Assembly (NCBI GenBank): GCA_031261905.1
Contig: JAISIS010000003.1
Span: 1-5,733 of the forward strand
DNA length: 5,733 nucleotides
Source of the DNA: Burkholderiaceae bacterium
GTDB lineage: Bacteria > Pseudomonadota > Gammaproteobacteria > Burkholderiales > Burkholderiaceae_D
Reading direction: 5' to 3'
Part shown: in pieces, positions 1-5,733 of the stretch
How the letters are laid out: each line of letters opens with the position of its first letter
Position numbering within the stretch: the first letter of the stretch is position 1
Translations under genes and position numbers: made by a program
The notes under the pieces: generated by a model
Database searches by the model: none
Told to the model about the DNA's origin: nothing
The model's input: the letters and a program-made list of their open reading frames with translations, nothing else

Positions 1-1632
1 GAAATTGCCGTCCAGTGACAGGCCGGGCGTGATGATGGTGGCCTTGATGGGATCCAGCATGTTGAATCCCGGCGCGATGTCTCCAAAACCATGCCAGTCG
101 TCTTCGGCGCTGATCATCCAGTCTTCGCGCTCGCCTATATTCTCTTCTGCGAATTTGTCCGGCCCCCAGACTTCAAACCACCAGTCCTGCCCGAATTCCT
201 GCGATACTTTCTTCATGGCGCGCCGGAAATCCAGGGCTTCCAGCAGCGATTCTTCCACCAGGGCAGTGCCGCCCGGCGGCTCCATCATGGCGGCGGCCAC
301 ATCGCAGGACGCTATGATGGCGTACTGCGGAGAAGTGGATGTGTGCATCAGGAAGGCTTCATTGAAGATATCCTGGTCCAGCTTTACGGTTTCCGATTCC
401 TGTACAAGGATTTGCGAGGCCTGCGAAAGCCCGGCCAGCAGCTTGTGCGTGGATTGTGTCGAAAAAACAAGGGATTCCCTGGTGCGCGCCGAGTGCTTGC
501 CGATGGCGTGCATGTCCTTGTAAAACGCGTGGAAGGTGGCGTGCGGCAGCCAGGCTTCATCAAAGTGAAGGGTTTCAATCTCGCCATCCAGCATGGTCTT
601 GATGGTTTCCACGTTGTAAACGATGCCGTCATAGGTGGACTGGGTCAGCGTAAGCACCCGCGGTTTCTTGATGGCGGCATCACGCGCGAATGGGTTTGCC
701 TCGATCTTGCGGCGGATGTTTTCCGGCTCGAACTCGGCTTTCGGGATAGGGCCGATGATGCCGTAGTGGTTACGGGTCGGCATCAGGAAAACCGGAATAG
801 CGCCTGTCATGACAATGGCGTGCAGCACGGATTTGTGGCAATTGCGGTCAACCACCACAATGTCGCCGTTGGCAATGGTTGAATGCCATACGATCTTGTT
901 GGATGTCGAGGTGCCGTTGGTGACGAAGTAGCAGTGATCGGCATTGAAGATGCGTGCCGCGTTGCGCTCGCTTTGCGCTACCGGGCCGGTATGGTCAAGC
1001 AGTTGCCCCAGCTCTTCCACGGCATTGCATACATCGGCCCGCAGCATGTTTTCCCCGAAAAACTGGTGGAACATCTGCCCGATAGGCGATTTGAGGAAGG
1101 CCACGCCACCGGAGTGTCCCGGACAGTGCCAGGAATAGGAGCCATCCTGCGCATAGTGCATGAGCGCCCGGAAAAAGGGCGGCGCAAGCCCGTCCAGATA
1201 GGAGCGGGCTTCCCGGATAATGTGGCGTGCCACAAATTCGGGAGTGTCTTCAAACATGTGAATGAAGCCGTGCAGTTCCCTTAAGAGATCGTTCGGTATA
1301 TGGCGCGATGTGCGGGTTTCGCCGTAAAGGTAAATCGGGATGTCGGCGTTCTTGTGCCTGATTTCCTCGACAAAGGCGCGGAGCGGCTGCAGTGCCTTGT
1401 CAATGTCGGACGCGGTTCCCTCGCCGAATTCCTCATCGTCAATGGACAGGATAAAAGCGGAAGCGCGCGACTGCTGCTGCGCGAATTGCGAGAGGTCGCC
1501 GTAGCTGGTTACGCCCAATACATCCATTCCCTCGTCTTCCATGGCTTGCGCCAGCGCGCGGATACCCAGCCCGGAAGTGTTCTCGGAGCGGTAATCTTCG
1601 TCAATGATGACAATGGGAAAACGAAATTTCAT
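1..1632 (-). CDS. PLP-dependent Orn/Lys/Arg decarboxylase, 3'-truncated by window edge
   Basis: Fold-type I, PLP-dependent basic amino acid decarboxylase. It removes CO2 from arginine, lysine or ornithine to give the polyamine-type amine, and works in the cytoplasm in polyamine supply or acid resistance. ATG at 1632 opens a frame that runs without a stop to base 1 (544 codons); the family is usually about 750 residues, so roughly 200 C-terminal residues are missing. Visible parts: an N-terminal receiver-like wing domain (about 1-145); CPGHSGG at 170-176; the phosphate-binding TNGTSTSNK at 238-246; DRNCHKS with His266, which should stack on PLP; FDEAW with Asp358, which should contact the pyridine nitrogen; and STHKLL with Lys397, the expected Schiff-base lysine. 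All catalytic residues in the visible part are present. From memory, the sequence is very close to the conserved Burkholderiales form often labelled arginine/lysine/ornithine decarboxylase. Substrate cannot be decided here, so no symbol is given. Start is supported by GGAG 6 bases upstream. Confidence 0.96.
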   Translation of the reverse strand, partial: MKFRFPIVIIDEDYRSENTSGLGIRALAQAMEDEGMDVLGVTSYGDLSQFAQQQSRASAFILSIDDEEFGEGTASDIDKALQPLRAFVEEIRHKNADIPIYLYGETRTSRHIPNDLLRELHGFIHMFEDTPEFVARHIIREARSYLDGLAPPFFRALMHYAQDGSYSWHCPGHSGGVAFLKSPIGQMFHQFFGENMLRADVCNAVEELGQLLDHTGPVAQSERNAARIFNADHCYFVTNGTSTSNKIVWHSTIANGDIVVVDRNCHKSVLHAIVMTGAIPVFLMPTRNHYGIIGPIPKAEFEPENIRRKIEANPFARDAAIKKPRVLTLTQSTYDGIVYNVETIKTMLDGEIETLHFDEAWLPHATFHAFYKDMHAIGKHSARTRESLVFSTQSTHKLLAGLSQASQILVQESETVKLDQDIFNEAFLMHTSTSPQYAIIASCDVAAAMMEPPGGTALVEESLLEALDFRRAMKKVSQEFGQDWWFEVWGPDKFAEENIGEREDWMISAEDDWHGFGDIAPGFNMLDPIKATIITPGLSLDGNF

Positions 1633-1638
1633 CGCGGT

Positions 1639-1642
1639 CTCC
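1639..1642 (-). promoter_or_regulatory. Shine-Dalgarno of the decarboxylase
   Basis: On the minus strand GGAG(A) lies 6 bases before the ATG at 1632. It is the clearest ribosome binding site in the window and fixes the decarboxylase start. The protein begins MKFRFPIVIIDED, the N-terminus I expect for the betaproteobacterial family. Confidence 0.8.
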
Positions 1643-1705
1643 AGTAGGCGGGATGCAATAAAACAGAAGCATGCGCGGATTCATTCTAAAAACACGGCAT
1701 TCTCT

Positions 1706-1734
1706 CAGAAATCCGCAGTTTTGGGGGATTTCTG
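1706..1734 (-). repeat. Perfect 9-bp inverted repeat (hairpin) in the decarboxylase leader
   Basis: In transcript order CAGAAATCC (1734-1726) is followed by an 11-base loop and GGATTTCTG (1714-1706), a perfect 9-bp stem. It lies 73 bases before the decarboxylase start. It is not directly followed by a U-run (the nearest TTTTT is about 12 bases further on), so it does not look like a normal intrinsic terminator. If the candidate promoter at 1742-1770 is right, the transcript would start almost exactly at the base of this stem. It could then be a 5' stabilising hairpin, or a DNA operator overlapping the start site. The symmetry is certain; the function is inference. Confidence 0.55.
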
Positions 1735-1741
1735 TCACAAC

Positions 1742-1770
1742 TTTATACATTTTCAGATACAGGGGAGCAA
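1742..1770 (-). promoter_or_regulatory. Candidate sigma70 promoter for the decarboxylase
   Basis: On the minus strand TTGCTC (1770-1765, 3 of 6 matches to the -35 consensus) and TATAAA (1747-1742, 5 of 6 to the -10) are separated by 17 bases. The predicted start is near 1735, giving a leader of about 100 bases. The -35 match is poor, so this is a weak candidate; read-through from the cyclase gene is the alternative source of transcript. Confidence 0.35.
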
Positions 1771-1798
1771 AAGGCCGGGTTATTCCGCCGGGAATACC
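1769..1798 (-). terminator. Weak terminator-like hairpin at the end of the cyclase gene
   Basis: On the minus strand GGTATTCC and GGAATAACC pair around a CGGC loop (8 bp with one bulged A), covering the last codons and stop of the cyclase. A TTTT run follows 5 bases after the stem. The short U-run and its offset make this a poor intrinsic terminator, so partial read-through into the decarboxylase is possible. Confidence 0.25.
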
Positions 1799-3402
1799 TG
1801 GTTCTTGCCCGCGTTCTTGGCGTCATACATGGCCATGTCCGCGCGGTGGGTGAGTGCATCCCAGCTTTCGCCGTCCCTGCGCATGGCGACGCCCGCACTG
1901 AAAGTAATCAGGATGCGTTCATTGTTGTGCAGGAAGAAATGCCTGGTCAGTTCTCTTTGCAGGCGCCGCATCGTGCCCATGGCGTTTTCAAGCCGGGTTT
2001 CCGGAAAGAGGATGACAAATTCCTCACCGCCATAGCGCGCGATAACATCGGTGGACCGCAGCGTTTCCCTGGCGACGCGCACCACATGAATCAGGGCGTT
2101 GTCTCCGGCACTATGTCCATGCGTGTTGTTGAGTGTCCGGAAGTTGTCCAGATCCAGGAAGGCGACGCACAAAGGGGTCTTGTTCCTGTCAGCGTGAGCG
2201 ATTTCGCGGACAAAGGCGTCTTCCATGCCTTGCCGGTTCAGGCCGCCTGTCAGTTTGTCTTCACGGATGAGTTCGCTGACCTGTTCAAGTCGGCTTTCCA
2301 GTTCCCTTGCGCGCTCTTCGGCTTCGTTCACTCTTTGCCGGGTGTTTTGCATCTGGTTGAACGAGACCAGCGTATCTGTCTGGATGGCATGGGTTTCATG
2401 CATGATGTTTTCCAGAATATCGTTCAGTTCAATGGCGTTGCCGGCCTTGATAACCTTATTGGACAGCACTTTGATACGGTCATGATAATTGCCGGTGCTT
2501 TCCGTCATGAACGCCAGCCGCTCGACAAAGCTGACTATAAGCTGTTTGATGCTTTCTCTGGCATCGTTCAGGCTGCGCTTTAACAGGCTTTGCTTGTAAA
2601 TGACGGATTTCAGGTTGGTTTCAGCATCCGCCAGGATACGGGGAGTAACCGGTCCGTCGATCAGTTCCTGCATGATGTCAATCTGGCCTCTTATCCAGTT
2701 GTCATCTTCAAGAAGTTCTCCGATATTGTTTAAGAGCAGACTGAAAAAGCGCAACAGCAGTTTCTGCTGTTCGACGCTGCCGGCGCACTTCAGTTCAATG
2801 GTGAGAGATAGTTGTTTAAGGCGCCGGGTAATGTCTTCAAAGGTTTCTTCGTCCTGCGCCACCTTCAGGGCATCTCCCAGTATGGTCGCTTCATTGGCGA
2901 GTTCGGGCGCGTCATAAAGCAAGGCGGTAAGGCTGAAGGAGAGGGTATGGATCAACAGTTCGCGCAGCTTGTCCGCAGTGGCTTGCAGGGCTGCCTGATC
3001 GTTCGGACGGGCGGATGGGACAGAGGGTTTCAGGTAGGTTCTGGCCATCAGGCGCAGCGTCCTCTCGTACCTTTTGAAATCTCTTTCCTGTATGGCCGAC
3101 AGCAGCCGTGTTCCATAAGCGGCGATGTCATCGTGGAAACGGGACAACTGCTTCGCAAACCTTTCCAGTGCGGCGACAGCTTCCACGTACTTCTGGTTTT
3201 CCTCAATATCCATTTCAACATGTTTATTCCTTGAGGGAAGGCCTTTGGGAATGTCTTTGGGAGGCTGTTGACCGAGCACTTCATAAAAAGCCGCCCGATA
3301 GGCATCAGGCGTTGGCGCTTGCTTACGGGAACCCAAAAGGCGAAAAGCGCCTCTGGCAATCTCCGCAACGGACTTTTCCGATAGTGACGGTGGTTTGTTC
3401 AT
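1780..3402 (-). CDS. GGDEF diguanylate cyclase with helical N-terminal region
   Basis: Makes cyclic di-GMP from two GTP; a 540-residue protein with no signal peptide or membrane segment, so cytoplasmic. Residues 1 to about 350 are predicted to be mostly helical and match no sensory domain I can name; a short APTPDAYRAAFYEVLG stretch near 29-44 is common at the N-terminus of betaproteobacterial GGDEF proteins. A charged, coiled-coil-like segment (about 350-380) leads into the GGDEF domain (about 380-538), which opens with DKLTGGLNR. The active-site signature is GGEEF (458-462). Metal and nucleotide residues Asp417, Asn425 and Asp434 are in place, and an RSTD inhibitory site (449-452) sits five residues before GGEEF, so the enzyme should be active and subject to product inhibition. 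There is no EAL or HD-GYP domain. ATG at 3402 is preferred to the in-frame TTG at 3462, because the likely promoter puts the transcript start at about 3462. The ATG has no obvious Shine-Dalgarno. Confidence 0.95.
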   Translation of the reverse strand: MNKPPSLSEKSVAEIARGAFRLLGSRKQAPTPDAYRAAFYEVLGQQPPKDIPKGLPSRNKHVEMDIEENQKYVEAVAALERFAKQLSRFHDDIAAYGTRLLSAIQERDFKRYERTLRLMARTYLKPSVPSARPNDQAALQATADKLRELLIHTLSFSLTALLYDAPELANEATILGDALKVAQDEETFEDITRRLKQLSLTIELKCAGSVEQQKLLLRFFSLLLNNIGELLEDDNWIRGQIDIMQELIDGPVTPRILADAETNLKSVIYKQSLLKRSLNDARESIKQLIVSFVERLAFMTESTGNYHDRIKVLSNKVIKAGNAIELNDILENIMHETHAIQTDTLVSFNQMQNTRQRVNEAEERARELESRLEQVSELIREDKLTGGLNRQGMEDAFVREIAHADRNKTPLCVAFLDLDNFRTLNNTHGHSAGDNALIHVVRVARETLRSTDVIARYGGEEFVILFPETRLENAMGTMRRLQRELTRHFFLHNNERILITFSAGVAMRRDGESWDALTHRADMAMYDAKNAGKNQVFPAE

Positions 3403-3437
3403 AATTTGCGATCGGACATAAGCGGGCGATGCTTCAT
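3399..3437 (-). other. Possible 12-codon leader ORF overlapping the cyclase start (ATGA)
   Basis: ATG at 3437 reads MKHRPLMSDRKL and stops at a TGA that shares bases with the cyclase ATG (ATGA overlap). It lies inside the predicted cyclase leader. Neither this ORF nor the cyclase shows a Shine-Dalgarno, so terminal translation coupling is conceivable. Such overlaps also arise by chance, and there is no direct evidence of translation. Confidence 0.2.
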
Positions 3438-3467
3438 GCCGCGCAAACAGGCAATACTGCAATATGG

Positions 3468-3490
3468 AATTATACTATACAGTTATAATT
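3468..3490. repeat. 7-bp inverted repeat overlapping the cyclase -10 region
   Basis: AATTATA (3468-3474) and TATAATT (3484-3490) form a perfect inverted repeat with a 9-base spacer, covering the -10 box and spacer of the predicted promoter. The position would suit a repressor site, but the arms are pure A/T and such symmetry is easy to get by chance in AT-rich promoter DNA. Confidence 0.3.
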
Positions 3491-3498
3491 AATATCCA
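3469..3498 (-). promoter_or_regulatory. Likely sigma70 promoter of the cyclase gene
   Basis: On the minus strand TGGATA (3498-3493, 4 of 6 to the -35 consensus) and a perfect TATAAT (3474-3469) are 18 bases apart in a strongly AT-rich stretch. The predicted start is near 3462, a leader of about 60 bases before the ATG at 3402. This is the best promoter match in the window. It suggests the cyclase can be transcribed apart from the kinase-regulator pair. Confidence 0.55.
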
Positions 3499-3522
3499 GA
3501 TGGTGTGTTGAAATGTTTTGTA

Positions 3523-3539
3523 TTGTTATTCAATAACAA
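3523..3539. promoter_or_regulatory. 17-bp perfect palindrome upstream of the cyclase promoter, candidate operator
   Basis: TTGTTATT-C-AATAACAA is an 8-1-8 perfect dyad. It covers the last four codons and the stop of the response regulator gene, and is centred about 70 bases upstream of the predicted cyclase transcript start, a usual activator distance. As RNA it would be an AU-rich 7-bp stem with a 3-base loop and no U-run, so it is a poor terminator; a protein-binding site is the better reading. Which protein would bind is unknown. Confidence 0.35.
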
Positions 3540-4176
3540 GGCCATGCCTGATGGCGTAATGCATCAGTTCCGCATTGTTCTTCAGCACCATTTTGGAGAG
3601 CAGGCGCGAGCGGTATTCGCTGACGGTCTTGACGGAAAGCGAGAGTTCTGCCGCAATATCCGATACGGATTTGCCCGCCGCGATCATGAGCAGGGTCTGG
3701 AATTCCCGGTCGGACAGGGATTCGTGAGGCGCTTTCCCGGAATCTTCCGCCACATGGCGGGCCAGTTCCTGCGCCAGCGCGGGGCTGATGTATTTGTTCC
3801 CCTCCGATACCTGGCGTATGGCCTGCACCAGTTCGTTCGGCGCGCTTTGCTTGTTGAGATATCCAACGGCTCCGGCTTTCAGTGAGCGGATGGCGTACTG
3901 GTCTTCACGGTGCATGGAGAGCATTATGATGGACAGCTCCGGTATTTCCTTGTGAATCTGTTTTAATACTTCAATACCGTTTCTGTCCGGCATGGTGATG
4001 TCCAAAAGCATGATGTCGCCCTGTCTGGCGCGCGCCAGCCGGATGGCTTCAAGCCCGTTTGCGGCTTCTCCCGTTACCAGAATATCGTCCGTATCCGCGA
4101 GGACCTGTTTCAGGCCTTCGCGTACAATGGCGTGATCATCAACGATCATGACACGAATAGTGGATTCTTCGTTCAC
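3526..4176 (-). CDS. NarL/FixJ-family two-component response regulator
   Basis: A 216-residue cytoplasmic transcription regulator, the normal length for the family. The N-terminal receiver domain (about 6-122) has the acidic pair Asp13-Asp14, the phosphoryl-acceptor Asp59 in LLDITMPDRNG, Ser87 at the conserved Ser/Thr position, and Lys109. The C-terminal LuxR-type helix-turn-helix (about 152-210) carries SLSDREFQTLLMIAAGKSVS and the recognition-helix stretch SVKTVSEYRSRLL. All phosphotransfer residues are present, so it should be activated by phosphorylation, most likely from the kinase encoded just upstream (58-base gap, same strand). The start codon is GTG at 4176; an in-frame TGA lies eight codons upstream, and the next internal ATG would cut into the first receiver strand. 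Only a weak GGA precedes the GTG at a suitable distance. The target genes are not shown by the sequence; the adjacent cyclase is a reasonable guess. Confidence 0.95.
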   Translation of the reverse strand: MNEESTIRVMIVDDHAIVREGLKQVLADTDDILVTGEAANGLEAIRLARARQGDIMLLDITMPDRNGIEVLKQIHKEIPELSIIMLSMHREDQYAIRSLKAGAVGYLNKQSAPNELVQAIRQVSEGNKYISPALAQELARHVAEDSGKAPHESLSDREFQTLLMIAAGKSVSDIAAELSLSVKTVSEYRSRLLSKMVLKNNAELMHYAIRHGLVIE

Positions 4177-4220
4177 GGCTTTTCCGTACAGGCGTCAGAA
4201 GGAGAGGTTGTGGCAATCAT
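4173..4220 (-). other. Possible 15-codon ORF coupling kinase and regulator genes
   Basis: Between the kinase stop and the regulator start, ATG at 4220 reads MIATTSPSDACTEKP. It ends at a TGA overlapping the regulator's GTG start (GTGA). It has no clear Shine-Dalgarno and no recognisable similarity. It may only be a chance frame, or it may carry ribosomes onto the weakly initiated regulator gene. Confidence 0.15.
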
Positions 4221-4234
4221 TATGCATGGTTTAG

Positions 4235-5731
4235 TCAGTTTCTCACAGGCAGGCTGATTTCCGAATCAAAAAACATGTCGGTGTAGGGGATGACCACGGT
4301 AATCGTGTTGCGCTTGCCCGGTACGGAATCAAAGGACAGCTTTCCGCCAAGTGAATGCGCGCGTTCAATCATGCCGCGAATGCCGAAAGACTGGGGTTTC
4401 ATGCGATCCGCCACTGTAATGCCCTTTCCGTTGTCGGTAATCCTGAGCTGGACATGGGTTCTGGTGGTTGTCAGTTGAATGGAAACCTGGCTGGCTTCGG
4501 CATGACGGGCGATATTGGTCAGCGCTTCCTGGGCGATGCGGAAAAGCGCCGTGGATTGTGCGGACTGCAATTGTATTTCGGAAACAGCAGATTCAAAACG
4601 GCAGGGGATGCCGGACTGGCGGGCAAATTCATCCGCCTGCCACTCCAGCGCCGCAACGATGCCGATATCCAGGATGCTGGGGCGCATGTTGCTGGCAATG
4701 CGGTGGGCGGCTTCAATGGTTCTGTCCACGAGCTGATCTACATATTGCGCTTTCTCCGCCAGTTCGGGCTTGTTCCTGGGGAGGCGTTTCGCCAGGAGCG
4801 CCAGCGCCATCTTGATGGCGGTGAGGTTGCCGCCAAGATCATCATGTATTTCGCGTGAAATCTGTGTGCGCTCATGTTCCTTCACTTCTTCCACATGGGC
4901 GGAAAGTTCGGCAAGCCGCGTTCGGGAAAGCCTGATTTCCATTTCTTCCTGCTTGCTCCGGGTGATGTTGGTCATGATGCCTTCCCACTGCACATCGCCG
5001 TTTTCCAGCGGGTGCGGGGCCGCCAGCAGGTTGATCCACCGGATTTCCTTGACGGCGTCCACCCAGATACGGCCTTCCCAGTTCCAGCTCTTCATGTCAA
5101 TGGCGGATTCCGTCATGGATTCCATGTAGGAATCCCGATCCTGCGGCAGGATGAACGAAAGGAAAAGATCGGGGTTGGCGCGAAGCTGCGCAGGCATGAT
5201 TCCAAGCAGGTTTTCGCAACCGCCGCTCAGCCAGGGAAAGAAAACGCTGCCGTCATTCTTGCGGATAATCTTATAAACCAGCCAGGGCGCGTTAAGGTCA
5301 GGCGGTATGTCTGCTGTTTTGAAAGGGTTGTGCCCCATTTCCGTTTCCATGCCGCTCTTCTTGCGGGAAACCTGCGGTTGTCCGGAAACAATGATGACCG
5401 GAATCCGGTTTACATTGCAGCGCTGCATACGCAGCAGGATCGGGTAGGCTGTTCCATTCTTTCTGACAAGTACTGCACTGAATCCTGACGGCTCATGGTG
5501 CTCTGCTTTGCCATGTGCGCCGAGCGAGCGCAGGCGGCGTTCAAGTTGTGTTTCCGCCGATGGGGCCGCCAGCGCGGCGAAAGGCAGGCCGCGCAACTCA
5601 TCAAAGGGGCGCTGCAAATTGGCGCACGCCGACTCGCTGGCATGAAGAATGCGTGAAGTCTGGCCGTCAATGACGTAAATCTCGTCAAACGAGGTTTGCA
5701 GGAGGGCAGTAAGCCACTGACTGTTTCTCAT
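4235..5731 (-). CDS. Soluble PAS-PAS sensor histidine kinase (HisKA_3 / NarX-DesK type)
   Basis: Autophosphorylates on His and passes the phosphate to a response regulator, most likely the one encoded next. The 498 residues show no membrane segment or signal peptide, so the cue is probably cytoplasmic. Order: PAS 1 (about 8-118, with FDEIYVIDGQTSRILHAS and VRKNGTAYPILL), PAS 2 (about 148-258, ending in a typical WEGIMTNITRSKQ), a short coiled coil (about 260-290), HisKA_3 dimerisation domain with REIHDDLGGNL and phospho-acceptor His296, then the ATPase domain with the N-box Asn406 (EALTNIARHAEAS), G1 box DNGKGI (433-438) and G2 box FGIRGM (449-454). The Gln of the usual HDxxxQ phosphatase motif is Gly301 here. 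No ligand- or haem-binding residue in the PAS domains can be claimed. The ATG at 5731 lies two bases from the window end, so neither a ribosome binding site nor a longer N-terminus can be judged. Confidence 0.94.
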   Translation of the reverse strand: MRNSQWLTALLQTSFDEIYVIDGQTSRILHASESACANLQRPFDELRGLPFAALAAPSAETQLERRLRSLGAHGKAEHHEPSGFSAVLVRKNGTAYPILLRMQRCNVNRIPVIIVSGQPQVSRKKSGMETEMGHNPFKTADIPPDLNAPWLVYKIIRKNDGSVFFPWLSGGCENLLGIMPAQLRANPDLFLSFILPQDRDSYMESMTESAIDMKSWNWEGRIWVDAVKEIRWINLLAAPHPLENGDVQWEGIMTNITRSKQEEMEIRLSRTRLAELSAHVEEVKEHERTQISREIHDDLGGNLTAIKMALALLAKRLPRNKPELAEKAQYVDQLVDRTIEAAHRIASNMRPSILDIGIVAALEWQADEFARQSGIPCRFESAVSEIQLQSAQSTALFRIAQEALTNIARHAEASQVSIQLTTTRTHVQLRITDNGKGITVADRMKPQSFGIRGMIERAHSLGGKLSFDSVPGKRNTITVVIPYTDMFFDSEISLPVRN

Positions 5732-5733
5732 GG

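Noticed and set aside
91..882. Long plus-strand open frame (263 codons), with further ones at 883-1284 and 1300-1647
   Set aside because: They lie fully antisense to the decarboxylase, whose reading frame has all its family motifs. Their translations are rich in Gly/Arg/His/Val without any domain, as expected for shadow frames in GC-biased coding DNA.
1732..1738. TGTGACA on the minus strand as a possible CRP half-site upstream of the decarboxylase
   Set aside because: No matching TCACA half at the required 6-base spacing.
1846..2583. Plus-strand open frame of 245 codons opposite the cyclase, with others at 2600-2917 and 2812-3234
   Set aside because: Antisense to the GGDEF gene, no recognisable domain, no convincing ribosome binding site.
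3403..3462. TTG start at 3462 giving 20 extra residues on the cyclase
   Set aside because: The extension coincides with the predicted transcript start and has no Shine-Dalgarno. The family-like N-terminus begins after the ATG at 3402.
3523..3539. The palindrome as an intrinsic terminator for the regulator gene
   Set aside because: The stem would be almost all A-U with a 3-base loop, and no U-run follows in the transcript.
4355..5488. Plus-strand open frames at 4355-4858 and 4874-5488 opposite the kinase
   Set aside because: Antisense shadows of the kinase, whose H, N and G boxes are intact in the minus frame.
1..5733. CRISPR array, tRNA/rRNA, insertion sequence or attachment site
   Set aside because: No regularly spaced repeats, no cloverleaf or rRNA-like stretch, and no transposase or integrase frame; nearly all the window is occupied by four conserved genes.

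Overview
The window carries four protein-coding genes, all on the minus strand. In transcription order (high to low coordinates) they are a soluble two-PAS sensor histidine kinase, a NarL/FixJ-type response regulator, a GGDEF diguanylate cyclase, and the first 544 residues of a PLP-dependent Orn/Lys/Arg decarboxylase whose 3' end lies beyond base 1. The plus strand has many long open frames but no believable gene. I see no rRNA, tRNA, CRISPR array, insertion sequence, phage gene or origin.

The organism is most likely a betaproteobacterium of the Burkholderiales (an Oxalobacteraceae-like genome would fit). The decarboxylase closely matches, from memory, the type that is nearly invariant in that order. 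The cyclase N-terminus (a short APTPDAYRAAFYEVLG stretch) is also common there. Base composition looks moderately GC-rich and even across the genes, with no sign of recent transfer. These are recognition-based judgements, not search results.

Layout: 5731-4235 kinase; a 58-base gap; 4176-3526 regulator (GTG start); a 123-base AT-rich gap (3525-3403) with a good sigma70-like promoter and two dyad symmetries; 3402-1780 diguanylate cyclase; a 147-base gap (1779-1633) with a weak terminator-like hairpin, a candidate promoter and a perfect 9-bp hairpin; 1632-1 decarboxylase with a clear Shine-Dalgarno.

Kinase and regulator almost certainly form a cognate pair. An unknown cytoplasmic cue read by the PAS domains would be passed to a DNA-binding regulator. 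The next gene makes cyclic di-GMP and has its own promoter, with a 17-bp palindrome about 70 bases upstream of the predicted transcript start, so control of the cyclase by this or another regulator is plausible but unproven. The decarboxylase is probably a conserved housekeeping or stress gene that happens to be next door. This looks like ordinary chromosomal regulatory and metabolic DNA. I found no convincing new system; the observations most worth checking are the dyads around the cyclase promoter, the leader hairpin of the decarboxylase, and the replaced phosphatase-motif residue in the kinase.
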